A stretch of 64,000 nt of DNA from Verrucomicrobiia bacterium (GCA_026125285.1 JAHCLO010000011.1:124001-188000), one strand, 5' to 3'. Shown: positions 15,710 to 23,945, counted from the stretch's first letter. The notes: generated by a model from the letters alone, not told the origin. Numbers and translations are program-made.

Positions 15710-16052
15710 ATGGAGCATCGCAGTGCGCCAGGTCGGCCCGGACGTGGCCAGCCGCAGCGTGACCGATGACAACCTCCTGCCGGTGTTGCACCGGCTGAAG
15801 CGGCCGACTTTCTTCACGCGCGACCGGGATTTCTGGAAGGCGGGTTTGCGGCATGCCGGGTATTGCCTGGTGTTCTTGGACATGCTGGAGCACGAGGGGG
15901 AAGTGGCGGCAACGATCCGGCGGTTTCTGCGGCATCCGGCCTTCAACACGCACGCCAAGCGGATGGGGAAGGTCGTCCGGGTTCACTACGATGGCTTGCA
16001 CTACTGGCAGATGGGGGTGCGATCTTTGCAACTGGCCAGTTGGCCGGACTGA
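15657..16052 (+). CDS. DUF5615 (PIN-like/Mut7-C-like) toxin candidate
   Basis: 131 aa. It begins with the family signature MLVLDENLS, and the second acidic motif is in PTFFTRDRDFW, so the PIN-like acidic residues are present. It follows and overlaps the DUF433 gene by 53 bp, the usual order for this pair. The final residues (RSLQLASWPD) read up to the truncated RHS 5' remnant on the other strand, so the natural C-terminus may have been altered by the rearrangement. RNase activity is inferred from the fold family only. Confidence 0.78.
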   Translation: MLVLDENLSEIEVWRLREWSIAVRQVGPDVASRSVTDDNLLPVLHRLKRPTFFTRDRDFWKAGLRHAGYCLVFLDMLEHEGEVAATIRRFLRHPAFNTHAKRMGKVVRVHYDGLHYWQMGVRSLQLASWPD

Positions 16053-16055
16053 TCA

Positions 16056-16239
16056 CCCCGTCATTCGGGCCATCCCCCGTGAGGGTCGCGCCATCCACAA
16101 CAACCTCCTGGCCGTCGCAGGTGTGGTTGGTTTCGGAAATCGTCACCGCGTTGGTGAAGGTCACGGCGGCGGAAGTGGTATGGAACGGAGAGAGTAAGAG
16201 CAGGAGAAAGATTACGAGCAAGAACGGGAACGGATGCAC
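16056..16239 (-). pseudogene. Truncated 5' copy of RHS-type gene (remnant B)
   Basis: From a GTG at 16239 with GGGGTGAG just upstream, the minus strand encodes a strong signal peptide (FPFLLVIFLLLLLSPFHTTS, cleaving before AAVTFTN) and then ETNHTCDGQEVVVDGATLTG. This parallels the mature start of the large RHS protein (ETDTNYDGQDIIVDGATVTI). Homology stops after about 30 mature residues (GDGPNDGVIS), exactly where the DUF5615 gene ends on the other strand; the frame then runs as a shadow to a stop at 15943. The left edge given is therefore the limit of homology. Confidence 0.65.
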
Positions 16240-16313
16240 CTCACCCCACGATTTGTTCCTTCCTGCACGACCCTCACCCGGCCTGGGGCGGCCCTCACCC
16301 GGCCCTTCGGCCA
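16125..16313. repeat. Direct repeat, copy 1 (RHS 5' region)
   Basis: Nearly identical to 17246-17434, offset about 1121 bp. It covers the signal-peptide coding region of remnant B and the GC-rich leader (CCCTCACCCGGCCTGGGGCG). The identity is much higher than between either copy and the intact RHS gene, implying a recent duplication. Confidence 0.75.
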
Positions 16314-16601
16314 CCTTCGTCACTCCCGCAGACACCTCATCCGGCCTGCGGCCAACTTCTCCCCATCGGATGCGGAGAAGGGAACCGGTGGGCGAGGGAG
16401 TTGATGCGGAGAGGGAGAGGTTTTTCGCCCCGGGCACTCTATTGTGGCGAATAATATCCGTGTTCATGGGGACTTCGGTTTGATTGGCGTTGTTATCCGC
16501 CGCTGGCCCGTGAAAGACAAGGGGATAGTGGAATTGCTTTCGGGCGGGCCGGGCGTTTTGGGAGCTTGAAGGGCGGGATGGCAACAGCTAAGTTCCCGGG
16601 C
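16240..16601. other. 362-bp stretch between RHS remnant B and TA pair 2
   Basis: Leader of remnant B (minus strand) made of ccctcaccc/ctctcccc-type dispersed repeat sequence at 16260-16420, then less repetitive DNA before the antitoxin gene. No supported gene. Confidence 0.4.
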
Positions 16602-16826
16602 ATGAGCAAGTTTTCCGCAGCGGATACCCTCGAAATGCCAGTGGCCGAACGCCTCCGACTGGTGCAAGACATTTGGGACAGCATCGCCGCCGCGCCCGAA
16701 ACACTCCCCTTGACCGAGGAGGACAAACGGCTGATTGACGAACGTTTGGAAGCCTGCCGGCAGAATCCGCAGGCCGGTTCGCCCTGGCCGGAGGTGCGGG
16801 CACGCATCGCAACCCGCCGGAAATGA
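16602..16826 (+). CDS. Addiction-module antitoxin (RelB/TIGR02574-like)
   Basis: 74 aa from ATG 16602; ATGs at 16566 and 16578 are also in frame. The core LPLTEEDKRLIDERLEA preceded by PVAERLRLVQDIWDSIAA is the signature of the putative addiction module component family. The stop overlaps the start of the ParE-like gene by ATGA, so the two are translationally coupled. It is expected to bind and neutralise the downstream toxin and autoregulate the pair. Confidence 0.8.
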   Translation: MSKFSAADTLEMPVAERLRLVQDIWDSIAAAPETLPLTEEDKRLIDERLEACRQNPQAGSPWPEVRARIATRRK

Positions 16827-17119
16827 GTTTTCAACTCATCGTCCGCCCCGAAGCTGAAGGCGACTTGGCTGAGGCGTTCGACTGGTATGACGAGCGCCGG
16901 GCCGGTCTCGGCACCGAGTTCCTCGCCGAAGTGGACGCTGCCCTGGAGAAGGCAATCGAAAATCCGCTCCGCTTCGCCGCCCTTTACCATCACGTCCGCC
17001 GCGCGTTGGTGCGCCGGTTTCCATACAAGATTTTCTTCTACATCGAAGCCAACAGAGTGGTGGTGATCGGCGTTATTCATGCGAAGCGGCATCCCCGGGT
17101 ATGGCAAGGCAGGGTTTGA
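16823..17119 (+). CDS. ParE/RelE-type toxin
   Basis: 98 aa with the full type II RelE/ParE fold pattern: IVRPEAEGDLAEAFDWYDER, then GLGTEFLAEVDAAL, then RRFPYKIFFYIEANRVVVIG and a C-terminal VIHAKRHPRVW. The Arg/Tyr-rich FPYKIFFYI strand and IHAKRHP tail are more ParE-like (gyrase poison) than RelE-like, but the target is not certain. ATGA overlap with the antitoxin. It ends 8 bp before RHS remnant C. Confidence 0.85.
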   Translation: MSFQLIVRPEAEGDLAEAFDWYDERRAGLGTEFLAEVDAALEKAIENPLRFAALYHHVRRALVRRFPYKIFFYIEANRVVVIGVIHAKRHPRVWQGRV

Positions 17120-17126
17120 TCGAAGG

Positions 17127-17360
17127 TTACCTGGTTGAACGCGTCAGCACCGCGTTGTTGGTCAGCGGAACGGAATTGAAACTGTGCGGCCCGTCAATCG
17201 CCACCGTCGGGCCGTCAATGATGATGTCCTGCCCGTCGTAATTGGTATTCGTCTCAGAAATCACCACCGCGTTGGTGAACGTCACCGCGGCGGAAGTGGT
17301 ATGGAACGGAGAGAGTAAGAGCAGGAGAAAGATTACGAGCAAGAACGGGAACGGATGCAC
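17127..17360 (-). pseudogene. Truncated 5' copy of RHS-type gene (remnant C)
   Basis: From GTG 17360 the minus strand encodes the same signal peptide as remnant B (HPFPFLLVIFLLLLLSP), then TFTNAVVISETNTNYDGQDI, IIDGPTVAIDGPHSFNS and PLTNNAVLTRSTR and a stop. It matches the intact RHS protein for about 50 mature residues (TIDGPHSFNSLLLTNNAVLT) and is cut at the end of the ParE-like gene. A 77-aa secreted peptide could still be made. Labelled a remnant because everything after LTNNAVLT is missing. Confidence 0.65.
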
Positions 17361-17434
17361 CTCACTCCACGATTTGTTCCTTCCTGCACGACCCTCACCC
17401 GGCCTGGGGCGGCCCTCACCCGGCCCTTCGGGCC
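17246..17434. repeat. Direct repeat, copy 2 (RHS 5' region)
   Basis: Second copy of the 16125-16313 repeat, spanning the signal-peptide region and leader of remnant C. Confidence 0.75.
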
Positions 17435-17616
17435 ACCCTCTCCCATCTGATGGGCGAGGGGAATCTCCCGCTCCCGCAGGCGAAGGACAGCGGCTCGCTC
17501 CCCAACGCGGAGAGAGAAAAATTTGGGGGATCACCGCGGTCCTCGGTCCCTCCCGAGCATCCGCTGCCGCTGTCTTTGCGGTTGGTTTTCGGCGCGGCTG
17601 CTGGCACGTTATCGCC

Positions 17617-17805
17617 ATGAGCGCAACTGAAGTGATGAAAGAAATCAAGACGCTGCCGCCCACGGAGCAGGAAAGGCTGGTCCGGCTATTGGTGGAGGAG
17701 ACGGATTGGCTGGAGGACATGGTGGATGCCGCCATCGCCAAGGCGCGGCTGGATGAGCCGGAGCGTCCGGTGGCGATGTTGCTGCGCGAACAAGGGCTGG
17801 AATGA
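17617..17805 (+). CDS. Small antitoxin of TA pair 3
   Basis: 62 aa from ATG 17617 (MSATEVMKEIKTLPPTEQER). The pattern of a helical N-terminus with LPPTEQERLVRLLVEE and a short acidic C-terminus is typical of antitoxins placed directly before RelE proteins. The stop overlaps the downstream toxin start by ATGA. The longer frame upstream to 17242 only reads the repeat leader and is not coding. Confidence 0.72.
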   Translation: MSATEVMKEIKTLPPTEQERLVRLLVEETDWLEDMVDAAIAKARLDEPERPVAMLLREQGLE

Positions 17806-18056
17806 GCTTTCAGCTCGTCACCAAGAGGAGTTTCGACAAAGAGTTCGCCGCGCTGCCGAAAGACATCCAGCGGCGGGTGGCGGACGCTTTCCTGGCCCTG
17901 GGGGAAAACCCTTTCCCGCCCAGCAGCGTGAAGCTCAAGGGCACGGCGAGTTACCGCATTCGCGTGGGCGATTACCGTGTGATTTACCACCCCGACCTGC
18001 CGAACCAAATCATCCGCTTGCTGGCGGTTGGGCATCGGCGGGAAATTTATCGCTGA
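17802..18056 (+). CDS. RelE/StbE family toxin
   Basis: 84 aa, the usual RelE length. Motifs: FDKEFAALPKDIQRRV (helix 1), LKGTASYRIRVGDYRVIY (the hallmark YRIRVGDYRVIY strand) and AVGHRREIYR at the C-terminus, including the family His/Arg residues. RelE-type toxins cleave mRNA on the ribosome. Translationally coupled to the preceding antitoxin. Good match; the specific subfamily is not determined. Confidence 0.88.
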   Translation: MSFQLVTKRSFDKEFAALPKDIQRRVADAFLALGENPFPPSSVKLKGTASYRIRVGDYRVIYHPDLPNQIIRLLAVGHRREIYR

Positions 18057-18356
18057 AGCGTCCGCAACCCGTTTGGCCGTCGCGCCGCGCGAATGCACCA
18101 CCACCATGAGGCCGCGATATTGGGGGACAAGTTCGTCCAGGCGGTGATCGGGAAGTTTCATGGGATGCCTCCATCGGACCATGGCCTCTTGTCGCAGTCT
18201 CGAACGTGAAACTCAAGGAGAAACCGCGGAAGAATGGAAGAATGGAAGAATTGGGCAAAATGCCACCACCACCCCACTGCCGCAGTGGCCAATTCTGGCG
18301 AAGACTCCGCCAGTTTGCCGGGTTGTAGGCAGTCAGGTCCAGGCTCGCGACAATTG
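18057..18356. other. 300-bp stretch without a supported gene
   Basis: Lies between the convergent RelE gene (plus) and the small minus-strand gene at 18357. Minus-strand frames here are shadows of relE. No clear terminator hairpin was found. Confidence 0.3.
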
Positions 18357-18596
18357 TCACGCCGCTTTGCGCAATTTGCGGGGGATCATCTCCACGCGGG
18401 CGATGTGTTCATAAGGAACGAGGTCAATTTCTCCCGGAATACCGCCCGGTAATTCGTTAGCCACCACGACGTAGTCCGCGGTGACGAGCGCAAAATCGGG
18501 ATGTGGAACGCGCAGGTCTTTGCCATCCACCAAGTGCAACCGGAATGGCTTGAAAGGTTGGAACTGAACCAGGGCGCGAATGTCTTTCTGCGTCAT
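18357..18596 (-). CDS. Small conserved hypothetical protein
   Basis: 79 aa. The pattern ALVQFQPFKPFRLHLVDGKD followed by LRVPHPDFALVTADYVVVA matches a small soluble beta-rich family common in Planctomycetota and Verrucomicrobiota (F-x-P-F-R-l-x-l-x-D-G, V-x-H-P-D). Function unknown. A single gene, divergent from der. Confidence 0.65.
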   Translation of the reverse strand: MTQKDIRALVQFQPFKPFRLHLVDGKDLRVPHPDFALVTADYVVVANELPGGIPGEIDLVPYEHIARVEMIPRKLRKAA

Positions 18597-18712
18597 GGTT
18601 CAAATTATACCGCCGCGCCAACGAATGACAAGCCAGCCAGCCGGTGCAAGGATGGCATGGGAATCGGTCTTTTCACCTTTTTCCACCCGGCGGATTGCGG
18701 CATCCTTTGGGC

Positions 18713-20239
18713 GTGTCAGATTTGATTGCCATCGTCGGCCGGCCCAATGTCGGCAAGTCCGCGCTGTTCAACCGCATCGTCGGACGGCGCATTGCCATCG
18801 TCCACGACCAGCCCGGCGTGACGCGCGACCGCGTGACGGCCGAAGCCGAGTGGCGCGGGCGGCCGTTTACGCTCATGGACACCGGCGGCATCGGTTTGTT
18901 ACGGGGCGAAAAGGCCAGTGATGTCATCGTCAAAGCGGCCATCGAACAGGTCAATCTGGCAATCGAATCCGCGACCGTCATCATTCTGGTGGTGAACGTG
19001 CAGGAGGGCGTGGTGCCGCTGGATCGCGAAGTGGCTCAACAACTTCGCCGCAGCGGCAAACCGGTGTTGGTGGCGGTGAACAAGGTGGACACCAGCAAGG
19101 CCGAGCCGCAGGTGGCGGAATTTACCGAGCTTGGGTTTGAGAAAATCTTGCCGGTGACGGCCATTCACGGTGAAGGGATTGAGGCGCTGATGAACGAGGC
19201 CGTCCGGTTGCTGCCGGTCCGGGAGGCACAAGGCGGAGTTCACAGTCCAAAATCCACGGTCCAAGGCTCTGAATCCGACGGAACCGAGAACTCGCGACTC
19301 ACGACACAGGACACAGGACTGAAACTGGCCATCATCGGCCGACCCAACGTCGGCAAATCCTCCATCATCAATGCGCTCACCCAATCCGAGCGCGTCATCG
19401 TCAGTCCGATTCCGGGCACGACGCGCGACTCGATTGATGTGCCATTTGAGGTGGAAACCGACGGCGTGCGGCAACGATACGTTTTGATTGATACCGCGGG
19501 CATGAGAAAGACCCGGCGCGTGGATGATTCCATCGAGTTCTTCAGTGTGCAGCGCGCCGAGGATTCCATTGCGCGTTGCGACATCGCGGTGCTCGTGCTC
19601 GACGCCGAAAGCGGCATTCTCGAACAGGACAAGAAGATCGCGGACCGCATTGTTGAAAATCGGAAGGCGTGTATTCTCGTGGTGAACAAGTGGGATTTGT
19701 ACGAAGCCGCCGTCCGCACCGCGCGGGAGGAAGAAATCGCACGGCGCAACCGAAAGAGCAAACAACGCGAAGCGGGGCCGATGACCACGCTAACGGAGTT
19801 TGCCGATTGGGTGCAGAAGAAATTGTTCTTCCTCGACTACGCTCCGGTGATTTTCACCTCGGCCAAAACGGGATTCCACCTGGACCGGCTGCTGGAGGCG
19901 GTGCGTTATGTGGCCGCGCAATTGCAGCAGAAGATTCCGACCGCAATTCTCAATCGCACACTGCGCGATGCCGTCGCGCGCCGACAGCCGGTAAGTGATT
20001 TGGGGCATCGCCTGAAGTTCTTTTACGCGACCCAGGTGCGCCACTCGCCACCCACGTTTCTGTTGTTCGTTAATCGCGACGAACTGTTCTCCGACCAGTA
20101 CAAGAAATACCTGGCCGACCAGATGCGCCGCGCGTTCGGTTACGAGGGCTGTCCGGTGGTGGTGGTTCCGAAACCGCGGCCCAAAACCATTGAGCCTGTG
20201 CGTGCCGCGCGCCGGTCCAGGAAACCTGCCTTCCGTTAG
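18713..20239 (+). CDS. der: Ribosome-assembly GTPase Der (EngA)
   Basis: 508 aa from GTG 18713 (VSDLIAIVGRPNVGKSALFN); the ATG at 18644 would add 23 residues that look non-coding. Two tandem G domains, each with GRPNVGKS, a DTGG or DTAG switch and N-K-x-D (VNKVD, VNKWD), are followed by the KH-like domain (FYATQVRHSPPTFLLFVNRD). Acts in 50S subunit maturation. Odd: the linker between the G domains (about residues 174-203) is enlarged and reads GGVHSPKSTVQGSESDGTEN, Ser/Thr-rich low-complexity sequence that looks like captured intergenic DNA; an extra charged segment of roughly 20 residues (EEIARRNRKSKQREAG) sits in G domain 2. Essential gene, likely functional. Confidence 0.95.
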   Translation: MSDLIAIVGRPNVGKSALFNRIVGRRIAIVHDQPGVTRDRVTAEAEWRGRPFTLMDTGGIGLLRGEKASDVIVKAAIEQVNLAIESATVIILVVNVQEGVVPLDREVAQQLRRSGKPVLVAVNKVDTSKAEPQVAEFTELGFEKILPVTAIHGEGIEALMNEAVRLLPVREAQGGVHSPKSTVQGSESDGTENSRLTTQDTGLKLAIIGRPNVGKSSIINALTQSERVIVSPIPGTTRDSIDVPFEVETDGVRQRYVLIDTAGMRKTRRVDDSIEFFSVQRAEDSIARCDIAVLVLDAESGILEQDKKIADRIVENRKACILVVNKWDLYEAAVRTAREEEIARRNRKSKQREAGPMTTLTEFADWVQKKLFFLDYAPVIFTSAKTGFHLDRLLEAVRYVAAQLQQKIPTAILNRTLRDAVARRQPVSDLGHRLKFFYATQVRHSPPTFLLFVNRDELFSDQYKKYLADQMRRAFGYEGCPVVVVPKPRPKTIEPVRAARRSRKPAFR

Positions 20240-20284
20240 CTTGGAGGTTGCTCACGCCGCGCACAAAGCCAGCAGAAGGGAGCT

Positions 20285-20308
20285 TCGGCCTGAGGCCGGT
20301 TTTTGATT
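20285..20308 (+). terminator. Probable terminator of der
   Basis: CGGCC TGA GGCCG followed by GTTTTTGATTTT, about 50 bp after the der stop. Short GC-rich stem with a T-rich tail. Confidence 0.55.
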
Positions 20309-20397
20309 TTCCGACTGCAATAAGCCGGTCACAGGCCGGCACATCGGCCCCGCGAGTGTGGATTGTCCAAGTTACCTCCCTGGTTGCTGCGCCCCGA

Positions 20398-20419
20398 GTT
20401 ATTCACACGTATGAATAAC
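20398..20419. promoter_or_regulatory. 22-bp palindrome upstream of nrdJ
   Basis: GTTATTCA-CACGTA-TGAATAAC, symmetrical except for one position pair. AT-rich arms in an otherwise GC-rich genome, 264 bp before the nrdJ ATG. Typical of a dimeric repressor site; the regulator is unknown. Confidence 0.5.
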
Positions 20420-20438
20420 TTCAAAAACCGTAATCGGC

Positions 20439-20454
20439 ACACCTGATTTTGTGT
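20439..20454. promoter_or_regulatory. NrdR-box-like 16-mer upstream of nrdJ
   Basis: ACACCTGATTTTGTGT fits the ACAC-n8-GTGT frame of NrdR boxes, the operators of the ribonucleotide-reductase repressor. NrdR sites normally come as a pair about 31 bp apart. No good second box is visible, which lowers confidence. Confidence 0.4.
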
Positions 20455-20539
20455 GGTTTCCACAGTGAATATCGTTGGCGTAACTTTTTTTGAAAATTTC
20501 CTTGAGCGCCACAATAGGTGGTAGCAAGATTACGCCTGT

Positions 20540-20557
20540 CCCCCAACTAATTGGGGG
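20540..20557. promoter_or_regulatory. Short GC hairpin in nrdJ leader
   Basis: CCCCCAA CTAA TTGGGGG, a 7-bp perfect stem with a 4-nt loop, 125 bp upstream of the nrdJ start. No T-run follows, so it is not a terminator; it may shape the leader RNA. Confidence 0.35.
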
Positions 20558-20682
20558 GTCGGGCGTTCAGAAAGTAACCAGTTATTGAGGATTTAGCGAC
20601 TTTTTGGCCACTTTCATAAGGTCGTTTTTGCCTCGAAACGCTCGAATGACATAGCAACTTTCAACCGTTGGGAAGGAACATC

Positions 20683-23600
20683 ATGATTGATACACGCGAA
20701 GAGGTTTTGGCTTCGAGCGCGCCGCAAACCCGCCGCCGGACGGCGACCGTGACGGCCACACGAGGCAGCAAGGGTAACAGAGTCCCGGCCCGCAAGTTCT
20801 TGCCGGTTCAGCGCGTCTTCAGCAACGCCAAAACCAAGCCATTTGACGAGCTTGAGTGGGATCGGCGCACGGCCGAAATCACTGACGACAGCGGCAAGGT
20901 GATTTTCAAGCAGGAGAACGTCGAGGTGCCGAAATCGTGGTCGTTGCTGGCCACCAAGGTGGTCGTCTCCAAGTATTTCTACGGCGAACAAAACACTCCC
21001 GAACGCGAAACCTCCGTCCGTCAGCTCATTCACCGCATCACGCGCACCATTGCGGATTGGGGTGTGAAAGACGGCTATTTCAGCAAGGCCGACGGCGAGG
21101 TCTTTTACGACGAATTGACCTGGCTCTGCCTTAACCAATACGGCGCGTTCAATTCGCCGGTCTGGTTCAACGTCGGTCTGTATCACCAATACGGCGTGGG
21201 CAACAAATCCGGCAAGGGCAACTGGTTCTACAACCGCAAGACCCGCGAGGCGGAGCGCGCCGCTACCCAGTACGAGTATCCGCAATGCAGCGCGTGCTTC
21301 ATTCAATCCGTGGAGGACAACATGGAGAGCATCATGCGGCTGGCGCACAGCGAAGCCATGTTGTTCAAGTTCGGCTCCGGCACGGGCACGGACCTTTCGC
21401 CCATCCGCTCCAGCCGGGAGAAGCTCAGTGGCGGAGGCCGCCCGAGCGGGCCGATGAGTTTCCTCAAAGTTTACGACCAGGTGGCCAATGTGGTGAAGTC
21501 CGGCGGCAAAACCCGTCGCGCCGCCAAGATGAACACATTGCGGGACTGGCACGGCGACATCGAAGAGTTCATTGACGCCAAGCAGAAGGAGGAAAAGAAG
21601 GCTTGGGCGCTCATCGAACAGGGTTATGACGGTTCGTACAATGGCGACGCCTACGGCAGCGTCATGTATCAAAACGAGAACCTGTCCGTGCGGGCCAGCG
21701 ACGAATTCATGGAAGCCGCGCTGGCTGGCCGCGAATGGTGGACCCGCTCCATCACCACCAACCAACCACTCGAAAAGAAAGATGCCGCAAAACTGCTCTT
21801 CAAGATCGCGGAGGGCACCTGGGTTTGCGGGGATCCAGGCATGCAATACGACGGGGCCATTCAGAAATGGCATACCTGCAAGGGCACGGAACCGATTCAC
21901 TCCACCAACCCATGCAGCGAATACGTCTTCCTCAACGGCACCGCGTGCAATCTGGCCTCGCTCAACCTGATGAAGTTCAAGCGCGCCGATGGCAGGTTCG
22001 ACATCGAACGTTTCAAAGCCGCCGTGCGCATCTTTATCACTGCGCAGGAAATTCTCGTGGATAACGCGTGTTATCCGACCAAGGAACTAGCCGAGAACTC
22101 GCACATCTTCCGCACGCTCGGGTTGGGTTATGCCAACCTCGGTTCGCTCATCATGAGCTATGGTCTGCCGTATGACAGTGACGAAGGCCGTGCCCTGGCC
22201 GGCGCGATCACGGCCATCATGACCGGCCACGCGTACGAACAAAGCGCCGCGATTGCCGGCAGCCTTGGCGCGTTTCCCGGCTATCGGGACGCCCGTTGCG
22301 CGCACGTGCGGCGACCGCTCAAACCGGACAACGTCGAATCCATGCTCGGCGTGGTCAAACTGCACCGTCAAGCGGTCGAGGACATTCACCCGAGCGCGGA
22401 GTTTGGTTATTTGAAGGATGAGGCCCGCCAGTGCTGGGACCGCGCGCTGGCACATGGTCGGCAAACCGGCTACCGCAACGCCCAAGTGACTGTGTTGGCG
22501 CCCACTGGCACCATCGCGTTCCTGATGGACTGTGACACCACAGGGGTCGAGCCGGACATTGCGCTTGTCAAATACAAGCTGCTCGCCGGCGGGGGCATGT
22601 TGAAGATCGTGAATCGCGGTGTTCCCGATGCCCTTCGGCGGCTCGGCTATGGCGAAACTGAGATCACCAAAATCATCGCCCACATTGAGCAGTTCGACAC
22701 CATTGAGGACGTGGAAGAAGACGGTAAAACCGTACGCAGCGGACTCCAGCCCGAACACCTTCCCGTGTTCGATTGCGCCTTCAAAGCCTATCGCGGCCAG
22801 CGCAGCATCGGTTACCTCGCGCATTTGAAAATGATGGCCGCCGCCCAACCCTTCATCAGCGGGGCCATTTCCAAGACCGTCAACATGCCCAACGACAGTA
22901 CGGTGGAGGACATCCGCCACACCTACGTGGAAGCCTGGAGGATGGGCCTGAAATGCGTGGCCATTTACCGCGACGGCTCGAAGCGTTCACAACCCCTTAA
23001 CACCAAACGCACCAACGAAGGCGGCGACCGGACCGCCACGAATGAAGGCAGCTCGCTGGAGGCACGGTTGAAGGAATTGGACACCGAGGTGACCGCGCTT
23101 CGCGCCGAAGCCGGCAAGCCACTGCGCCGCCGACTCTCCGATACGCGCACCGCCATCACCCACAAGTTCGACATTGCGGGCCATGAAGGTTACCTCACCG
23201 TCGGTTTGTTCGAGAATGGTCATCCGGGCGAGTTGTTCGTCACCATGGCCAAGGAAGGCTCGACCATCGGCGGCTTGATGGACGCCATTGGCACGCTGAC
23301 CAGCATGGCCCTGCAGTACGGCGTGCCGTTGGACGCACTCGTGCGCAAGTTCGCCCACCAGCGGTTCGAGCCAAGCGGCTTCACCAAGAACCCGGACATC
23401 CGCAACGCCTCATCCATCACCGATTACGTGTTCCGCTGGATGGCGACACAGTTCATCCCCGGTTATCGCGAGGCGGTCAGCGCCTCGCGCAACCAGCCCG
23501 AACTCGCGATTCCCGGCTTGCTTGAGGAGTTGAAAAAAAAAATAAACCGGCCCGTGCCGGAACTCCCGCTTTCGGATGACGCCGACGTGCTCGACCTCAA

Positions 23601-23793
23601 CGAGCCGCGCGAGCACAACGGAAACGGACGCCCCGCCGCGAACCCGCCCGCCCGCACGGTGAAAACCTTGAGCGATTCCGTCGCGCATTTTCAACAGGAT
23701 GCGCCCACGTGCCCCAACTGCGGCCACGTGGCCGTGCGCAACGGCGCCTGCTACAAGTGCCTGAACTGCGGCGAAAGCCTCGGTTGCTCCTGA
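20683..23793 (+). CDS. nrdJ: Adenosylcobalamin-dependent ribonucleotide reductase (class II)
   Basis: 1036 aa from ATG 20683, chosen because GGAAGGA lies 6 bases upstream; an in-frame TTG at 20668 is less likely. Reduces ribonucleotides to deoxyribonucleotides using AdoCbl. Visible: substrate-site Cys region YPQCSACFIQSVEDNMESIM, FGSGTGTDLSPIR, the catalytic NPCSEYVFLNGTACNLASLN, and the radical-barrel segment VLAPTGTIAFLMDCDTTGVE. A TSCPD domain follows (about residues 820-905, with GHPGELFVTMAKEGSTIGG). The C-terminal zinc ribbon CPNCGHVAVRNGACYKCLNC ends the protein. Length is normal for the long NrdJ type. Works in the cytoplasm without needing oxygen. See leader features for possible regulation. 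Confidence 0.95.
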   Translation: MIDTREEVLASSAPQTRRRTATVTATRGSKGNRVPARKFLPVQRVFSNAKTKPFDELEWDRRTAEITDDSGKVIFKQENVEVPKSWSLLATKVVVSKYFYGEQNTPERETSVRQLIHRITRTIADWGVKDGYFSKADGEVFYDELTWLCLNQYGAFNSPVWFNVGLYHQYGVGNKSGKGNWFYNRKTREAERAATQYEYPQCSACFIQSVEDNMESIMRLAHSEAMLFKFGSGTGTDLSPIRSSREKLSGGGRPSGPMSFLKVYDQVANVVKSGGKTRRAAKMNTLRDWHGDIEEFIDAKQKEEKKAWALIEQGYDGSYNGDAYGSVMYQNENLSVRASDEFMEAALAGREWWTRSITTNQPLEKKDAAKLLFKIAEGTWVCGDPGMQYDGAIQKWHTCKGTEPIHSTNPCSEYVFLNGTACNLASLNLMKFKRADGRFDIERFKAAVRIFITAQEILVDNACYPTKELAENSHIFRTLGLGYANLGSLIMSYGLPYDSDEGRALAGAITAIMTGHAYEQSAAIAGSLGAFPGYRDARCAHVRRPLKPDNVESMLGVVKLHRQAVEDIHPSAEFGYLKDEARQCWDRALAHGRQTGYRNAQVTVLAPTGTIAFLMDCDTTGVEPDIALVKYKLLAGGGMLKIVNRGVPDALRRLGYGETEITKIIAHIEQFDTIEDVEEDGKTVRSGLQPEHLPVFDCAFKAYRGQRSIGYLAHLKMMAAAQPFISGAISKTVNMPNDSTVEDIRHTYVEAWRMGLKCVAIYRDGSKRSQPLNTKRTNEGGDRTATNEGSSLEARLKELDTEVTALRAEAGKPLRRRLSDTRTAITHKFDIAGHEGYLTVGLFENGHPGELFVTMAKEGSTIGGLMDAIGTLTSMALQYGVPLDALVRKFAHQRFEPSGFTKNPDIRNASSITDYVFRWMATQFIPGYREAVSASRNQPELAIPGLLEELKKKINRPVPELPLSDDADVLDLNEPREHNGNGRPAANPPARTVKTLSDSVAHFQQDAPTCPNCGHVAVRNGACYKCLNCGESLGCS

Positions 23794-23873
23794 TGCGATT
23801 CTCGGCCTCGTGACCGGTAGGGGACCTGACGCCGCCTTAAAGAAGATTCGTTACGTCAGACCGAGCGCGGGTA

Positions 23874-23945
23874 GGGCGCGACGCTCCGTGCGCGCCGCTT
23901 GGAGGATGTCGCCGCTGGTGGCGGCGCACACGGAGCGACGCGCCC
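23874..23945. repeat. Dispersed palindromic element after nrdJ
   Basis: GGGCGCGACGCTCCGTG (23874-23890) and CACGGAGCGACGCGCCC (23929-23945) form a 17-bp inverted repeat with one mismatch and a roughly 38-nt GC-rich loop. Same style as the elements at 27358 and 32228, and located between convergent genes. Confidence 0.65.

Larger units (their letters stand above)
20240..20682. other. Leader region of nrdJ
   Basis: 443 bp without a gene. It contains the der terminator, a 22-bp palindrome, an NrdR-box-like 16-mer and a C5/G5 hairpin, listed separately. I looked for a cobalamin riboswitch B12 box, which could be expected ahead of a B12-dependent enzyme, and did not find one. Confidence 0.45.

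Noticed and set aside
17361..18182. Long minus-strand frame covering relE and remnant C's leader
   Set aside because: Upstream of the GTG at 17360 it is the antisense of the RelE-type gene and of repeat DNA; only the 17127-17360 part resembles a known protein.
20240..20682. Cobalamin riboswitch ahead of nrdJ
   Set aside because: No B12-box-like conserved segment or the expected multi-stem architecture could be found by eye.
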